From Apostichopus japonicus (lineage: Eukaryota; Echinodermata; Holothuroidea; Aspidochirotida; Stichopodidae): a stretch of 64,000 nt of DNA. Shown one piece after another: positions 58,977 to 64,000 of the stretch (positions are counted from its first letter, which is position 1; every line of letters begins with the position of its first letter). A program made the position numbers and the translations under genes. Location: assembly GCF_037975245.1 (NCBI RefSeq), contig NC_092563.1:11375001-11439000 (forward strand). Reading direction: 5' to 3'. The notes under the pieces are model-generated. The model was given only the letters and a program-made list of their open reading frames with translations. It had not been told where the DNA came from and did not search any database.

Positions 58977-59000
58977 AGGTCAAATTGAGGTCAAGGGTCA
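58977..59000 (+). promoter_or_regulatory. AGGTCA direct repeats with DR5 and DR1 spacing
   Basis: AGGTCA, five bases, AGGTCA, one base, GGGTCA. DR5 is the classical retinoic-acid-receptor spacing and DR1 the RXR/HNF4 spacing. It is repeated in the next units (about 59929 and 60884), the last being perfect (AGGTCAAAGGTCA, 60895-60907). It may simply reflect the composition of the repeat. Confidence 0.5.
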
Positions 59001-61373
59001 CCCAGATGCGGGTCGACAATTGGATTACATTGAGGCAACTCCCAACCCTAACGGACATTTCGTTCTCAAGTTATTGCAAAAATACTAGTTTTTTATCATT
59101 AATTGACCTTTGGTGACCTCGGATCACTTGACCGTTAAGTTTGACAATTTTCCCCTATACCATTTGCAACTTGTCCCAAAATATCAACCATGACACACCT
59201 TGGCACTGGGAGTTATTGCATTATATGTCTGAAGATTAACTTTGACTTCATATAACTGAACCCACAAAGGTCACCTTGGGTCAACTTATTGACATTTTTG
59301 ATCAGTGAGACGTAAATATAGCATCAAAACTATAAAAATTCAAACAATTTTTCTTTGCCCATTTTCTCCCCCGAAAATACTAGTTTTTTAACGTTAATTG
59401 ACCTTTGGTGACCTCGGATCACATGACCGTTAAGTTTGAAAATATTCCCCTTTACCATTAGCAACTTGTCCAAAAATATCAACTGTGTCACACCTTGGCA
59501 CTGGGGGTTATTGCAATAAATGTCTGAAAATTAACTTTCACCTTGTATAACTTTGCACACGAAGGTCACACGGGTGTCAACCCATTGACATTTTTGATTG
59601 GAAGGTACCTTTGATATCCAAATCTAGCATCAAAACCAGAAATTTTCTTTTTTGTTCGTTTCCTCCCTAAATAAGCACATTTTTTCTAATGTGACCTTTG
59701 ACCTTTTGACCTTGGTTTCAGATGTAGTTTTATCCCCTGATTACAAAAAACAAAACGTAAAGTCTGTACAGCCATCCTAACTCCGACCGAAAACTTTGAC
59801 CCCATATAACTTCGCACAAAAAGGTCACACGGGGTCAACCTGATGACATTTAGGATCAGAAGGTACCTTTGACATCTGAAAATAGCATCAAAACTGTAAA
59901 AATCCCCAAAACACGAAAAGGTCACCAGAGGTCAAATTGAGGTCAAGGGTCACCCAGATGCGGGTCGACAATTGGATTACATTGAAGCAACTCCCAACCC
60001 TAACGGACAATTTGTTCTCAAGTTATCGCAAAAAATACTAGTTTTTTATCATTAATTGACCTTTGGTGACCTCGGATCACATGACCGTTAAGTTTGAAAA
60101 TATTCCCCTATACCATTTGCAACTTGTCTCAAAATATCAACTGTGTAACACCTTGGCACTGGGAGTTATTACACTAACTGTCTGAAAATTAACTTTGACC
60201 TCATATAACTTAACATACAAAGGTCACCTTGGGTCAATTTATTGACATTTTTGATTGATGAGACCTAAATTAGAGCATCAAACTATAAAAATTCAAACAT
60301 GTTTTTCTTTGCCCATTTTCTACCCCCAAAATACTAGTTTTTTGACATTAATTGACCTTTGGTGACCTTGGATCACATGACCGGTAAGTTTGAAAATATT
60401 TCCCTATACCATTTGCAACTTGTCCAAAAATATCAACCATATCACACCTTGGAACTGGGAGTTGTTGCATTAAATGTGTGAAAATTAACTTTGACCTCGT
60501 ATAACTTCGCACACGAAGGTCACACGGGTGTCAACCTATTGACATTTTTGATCGGAAGGTACCTTTGATATCCAAATCTAGCATCAAAACCAAACATTTT
60601 CTTTTTTGCTCGTTTCCTCCCAAAATAAGCACATTTTTTCTAATGTGACCTTTGACCTTTTGACCTTGGATTCAGATGTAGTTTAATCTCCTGATTCCAA
60701 AAAACAAAACGAAAAGTCTGTACAACCATCCTAACTCCGACCGAAAAACTTTGACCCCATATAACTTCGCACATAAAGGTCACACGGGGTCAACCTATTG
60801 ACATTTATGATCAGAAGGTACCTTTGACATCTGAAAATAACATCAAAACTGTAAAAATCCCCAAAACACGAAAAGGTCACCAGAGGTCAAATTGAGGTCA
60901 AAGGTCACCCAGATGCGGGTCGACAATTGGATTACATTGAGGCAACTCCCAACCCTAACAGACATTTCGTTCTCAAGTTATTGCAAAAATACTAGTTTTT
61001 TATCATTAATTGACCTTTGGTGACCTCGGATCACATGACCGTTATGTTTGAAAATGCTCCCCTAACCAGTTCACAACTTGTCCCAAAATATCAATCTTGT
61101 CGCACATTGGCACTGGGAGTTATTGCAGTTTTAATATTTTCGGTTTTTGGACCATAACTGACCTTTGGTGACCTTTGTGGGCACCAGAAACAATAGGGCA
61201 CACCCTCTCCATATGGCGGATCTATAGTCCAAGTTTGGCCTCAATCCAACATTCCCTTATTGAGATAGAGCGTACCCAAGCAAGTGTCACAGACACACAC
61301 ACACACACACATACATACATACACACACACGCCAACCTGACTGCATAGGTTCCTTTTGCTAAAGCAAGGAACC

Positions 61374-62400
61374 AAAAAAAATCTACCACTTAAGAATATA
61401 CTTGACTGTTTTAAAAGGTTTACATGAAAAGTATGTTTCTCTACTTGTGTTCACAGAATGTGACTTTTGACTGCCAAATACTTGAGCTAATGTGCTTATT
61501 ATGGAAAAGTATGAAAGCCACTGATTTAAGCCATCTTGACAACGTTGACAGTTCCGAGTTTTTGATCTTTATTAGCCTCTGACTTCCATTTACTTCTGTA
61601 GAAGTTATGTACATCATAGGAGTAATCTATCATTCACATGTAATACTGTTCATGCATTGGGTGTTTGAAGAGAGTGTTATTACTGCTAATTGTACCTCTG
61701 CTGATCTCAAACTAAAAGAGAAATAGAGTTCATAGGGTTAGCTACTAGCATGTCCAATATGAGCTATATAATAATGTGCTTCTTGATAACAAGCTATGGG
61801 ATCAACTTACATACACACTTATCAACATGGAAGCAAAAAATAAAAAATTGATATGCAACAGAATAAAGTCGTAACAATCTTGAGTGACAACCTTCACCGT
61901 GGTGGTTACTTGCCACAGAAGAAAATTCTGAAGAAATGACATTACTGCCACAGAAGGTATCTGAAGAAAAAGATGATCTCCAGTCTCTTAAAAAAGTCAC
62001 ATATATATATATATCTATTAACTTTAAAGTGGTCATGAATTATGACCACCAAAATCAATAGAGTTTTACTCATCAAGGGCAAACCACACATTCAAATATT
62101 TGTACCAAAAATTGTTTTTTAGGAAATTCCATCTAACACCATCAAATCTTCTCTAAAGTGGATCACAGTAAATGATCTGTTATGAAATAATGGTAATTGT
62201 TTTGTTTTCAAAAATTTTACTTTCCTATTGTAAATTTGTTGTTGACTTATCCTTGACACCTGATTTGGCATATGTCTTCAGCTGTTGGAATTTCCTCAAA
62301 GCGCTTAGGAGTTATTGCAAAAAGAGCAAATTCCTTGTCTCAAAGTGCTAGGTTTTATCAAGTCCCAAAAGAAAATAATACAATGTGCCAGCTCTGCCTT
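61374..62400. other. non-coding AT-rich stretch
   Basis: No gene recognised. It includes a short (TA)n run near 62000-62012. Confidence 0.4.
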
Positions 62401-62715
62401 CTAAGGATTATCTGAAGTTATGTGACGTTTGTAATTGTAATGGCACAAAGTAGTCCAAAGAGCCTCTCTCATCAGTCATGATATTGCAGAGCACCCAGGT
62501 GAAAAAATAGGGGTAGATATATTTACCTTGGACAATTGTGAATACCTATGAACCATTGACTATTTTTCAGATTTGTTTGAGATTGATAAATTCTCACACA
62601 AGAAAGATGCATCTACCATAATCAGAGAACTCTAGAGACATTTCACAAATCACGGTATACCTGTTAAGAAACTTAGTGCAGGTAGACTAAGTGGGTTATT
62701 AAGCATGTTAGCGAG
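62400..62715 (+). pseudogene. Ty3/gypsy integrase remnant
   Basis: In pieces interrupted by stops and frameshifts the plus strand reads CDVCNCNGTK, then KEPL, then HDIAEHPGEKIGVDIFTLDN, EYL, TIDYFSDLFEID and ASTIIREL, then HFTNHGIPVK. This is the start of the DDE integrase core of gypsy-type retrotransposons: the zinc-finger CxxC end, the HEIPxRPWxKIGxD-like motif, the second-strand motif and the HGIP motif. The catalytic SDNGxQF box that should follow is not recognisable. TAG stops (for example about 62633) make it non-functional. No LTR found. Confidence 0.75.
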
Positions 62716-63219
62716 GATGTATTGTGCTTTTGTAAATAGTTTAGGACAACTTTTTGCAACAGGCTAAGTAATTCATTTATTAAGTTTTTGTGATGTTTTC
62801 TTAAAGAAGGAGAGGTGTGACAATTATACGTACTAAAAGAGTGCCATCACAATTACTACTGTAAGACTAGAGTTTGAAATACATGTGTTGTAACCTAAAA
62901 AATAACTCATATTCTAGTCATTGACAAAGATTTAAACAACCCCTTGAGCCAGTTTGTGCCCATTTGAGATAACCTGTTGACCTATTGAAGTACAGAGGGT
63001 GAAACTGATAGGAGATTTAAGTGCACTTTTAAAGCAAGAGTATGAACTCTGAAGCAGATTTCATTACCTGGATGCCAGGTATGTTTCGTTGAAGACATAA
63101 AAAGCCCCTTCGCAAAACTAAACAGAACTGATCTGACTAAATAATGTTCACCAAAAGAAAATCATAGCAGTCGAGAATTAACAGATTAATTGTAGCGTTT
63201 TGGAGTTATCATGTTTAAA
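62716..63219. other. non-coding stretch
   Basis: AT-rich with nothing recognised. It may hold further decayed retroelement sequence. Confidence 0.35.
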
Positions 63220-63560
63220 TGGTTTTCATACTGTTCAGATGCATGTTGACCTTATCTGACCTAATGACCTCCACCAATTTCAAGATAATTCTTGCCCTCA
63301 CCAAGCTGGATCCATATACTACATATGAAGTTCAGCAAAGATGTACTTTTGTGTTATCGTGTATACAAACTTTTCAGACCTTGACTTCTGCTGACCCCAA
63401 ATGACAATTGAACTTCACAGAAAACAATAGTCTTCTTGTATGCAATAAGACGGATCCCATATTACCCAAGTATGAAGTTAATTCACCATGAACTTTTCGA
63501 GTTACCGTGGTTACAAGCAAATGTCATACATACATGCACAATCGCCATCAAAGGTCACTG
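63220..63560 (+). repeat. copies of the TGACCTCCAC/ATATGAAGTT dispersed repeat
   Basis: GTTGACCTTATCTGACC, TGACCTCCACCAATTTC, ACATATGAAGTTCAG, GTGTTATCGTGTATACAAAC, then a second unit with GACCCCAAATGACAATTG, AAACAATAGTCTTC and CCAAGTATGAAGTTAAT. It ends in ACATACATGCACA. Same family as 39843-40380. Confidence 0.7.
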
Positions 63561-64000
63561 AGCCTTCGGCATTATAACCAAAAAGGCATGACAGCCACTT
63601 TTGCCGTCGGCTGGTTTTTTTTCAGGGGCACCTCGGCAAACATCGAGGGCATGACAGCTTTTTGCCATCAGTGGCGTCAGTTAAGTCAAGCCCTGAGATT
63701 GGGTTTTCAACTAACAGTGTGGAATATTTCCTCTTTCTGTATAAGTGTCACACTGTCTGCCACCAGTATATTCCTTTAAAAGTTTTTCACATTTTCCACA
63801 TAATCATCATAGGTTAACCAAATGTAAACTATGAGATTGGCAAAAGGTGGCTAGTTTGCCATATTTTCACGCATATGCTACCATGTTACTGGGCTGCCTA
63901 TGATACATTTTCCAACCTTCAGAACATGTTGGTGAACATCACTTTTAACTGGATTAACAATCCAAACAATATACTTACAAAAGAGGCTACGTGATACTCA
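63561..64000. other. non-coding stretch at the window end
   Basis: Contains two near copies of GGCATGACAGC (about 63584 and 63646), each followed within a few bases by TTTTGCC. No gene recognised. Confidence 0.35.

Larger units (their letters stand above)
58020..61373 (+). repeat. ~955-bp satellite, about 3.5 copies, with nuclear-receptor-like half-sites
   Basis: The landmark CACCCAGATGCG(A/G)GTCGAC occurs at 58041, 58999, 59951 and 60906, periods 958, 952 and 955 bp. Each unit has internal subunits of about 300 bp sharing ATTGACCTTTGGTGACCT, GATCACATGACCGTTAAG, CAACTTGTCC, CACCTTGGCACTGGGAG and AACTTTGACCTC. The array ends in CA-rich sequence, then a hairpin (GGTTCCTTTTGCT and AGCAAGGAACC, 61348-61366) and an A-run. 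The same ending is common to dispersed repeats in marine invertebrates. It is strongly enriched in TGACCT/AGGTCA. Small open frames inside it are not genes. Confidence 0.92.

Noticed and set aside
59686-59925. Short frames inside 58-61 kb
   Set aside because: They lie within the 955-bp satellite and are not preserved between units.

Overview
The window looks like nuclear DNA of a marine invertebrate, perhaps an echinoderm such as a sea cucumber. Repeat content is extreme, there is no bacterial gene organisation, genes are split by GT/AG introns, and the mobile elements are animal types (Helentron, hAT, BEL/Pao, Ty3/gypsy, LINE). The species guess is inference; the metazoan assignment is firm.

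Layout. (1) About 271-28271 is an unbroken 28 kb satellite of a 22-bp monomer with several layers of higher-order duplication. Because 22 is not a multiple of 3 and the monomer has no stop codon, both strands read open for hundreds of codons. None of these frames should be called a gene. (2) 28272-29190 is a degenerate 'GGGCCGTTCC' repeat that recurs near 37.6 kb. (3) 29677-30185 is an (AAT)n tract next to a LINE reverse-transcriptase tail. (4) 30.2-37.3 kb is a nest of transposons. BEL/Pao remnants on both strands are interrupted by hAT elements, some of which carry further hAT elements inside them. Six hAT insertions could be bounded to the base by 8-bp target-site duplications. (5) 37.3-46.2 kb is mostly repeat-rich non-coding DNA. 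It holds the last two coding exons of a cathepsin Z gene (minus strand) and a probable first exon of a gene with an acidic, PYxFEP-type N-terminus (plus strand, with a CRE-like site about 0.4 kb upstream). (6) 46200-53123 (minus) is a nearly intact Helentron: OTU protease, 21-residue repeats, DUF6570-like region, HUH/Y2 Rep, Pif1-type helicase and a C-terminal endonuclease. It would be one reading frame of about 2,306 codons but for a single TAG. (7) 53.8-57.9 kb has tandem and dispersed repeats. (8) 58.0-61.4 kb is a satellite of about 955 bp rich in AGGTCA direct repeats. (9) 62.4-62.7 kb is a Ty3/gypsy integrase remnant.

Only cathepsin Z is a confidently recognised host gene. If its upstream exons lie beyond 46 kb, the Helentron sits in one of its introns. 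No upstream exon was found in the window, so it probably continues past the right end, or its exons were missed by eye.
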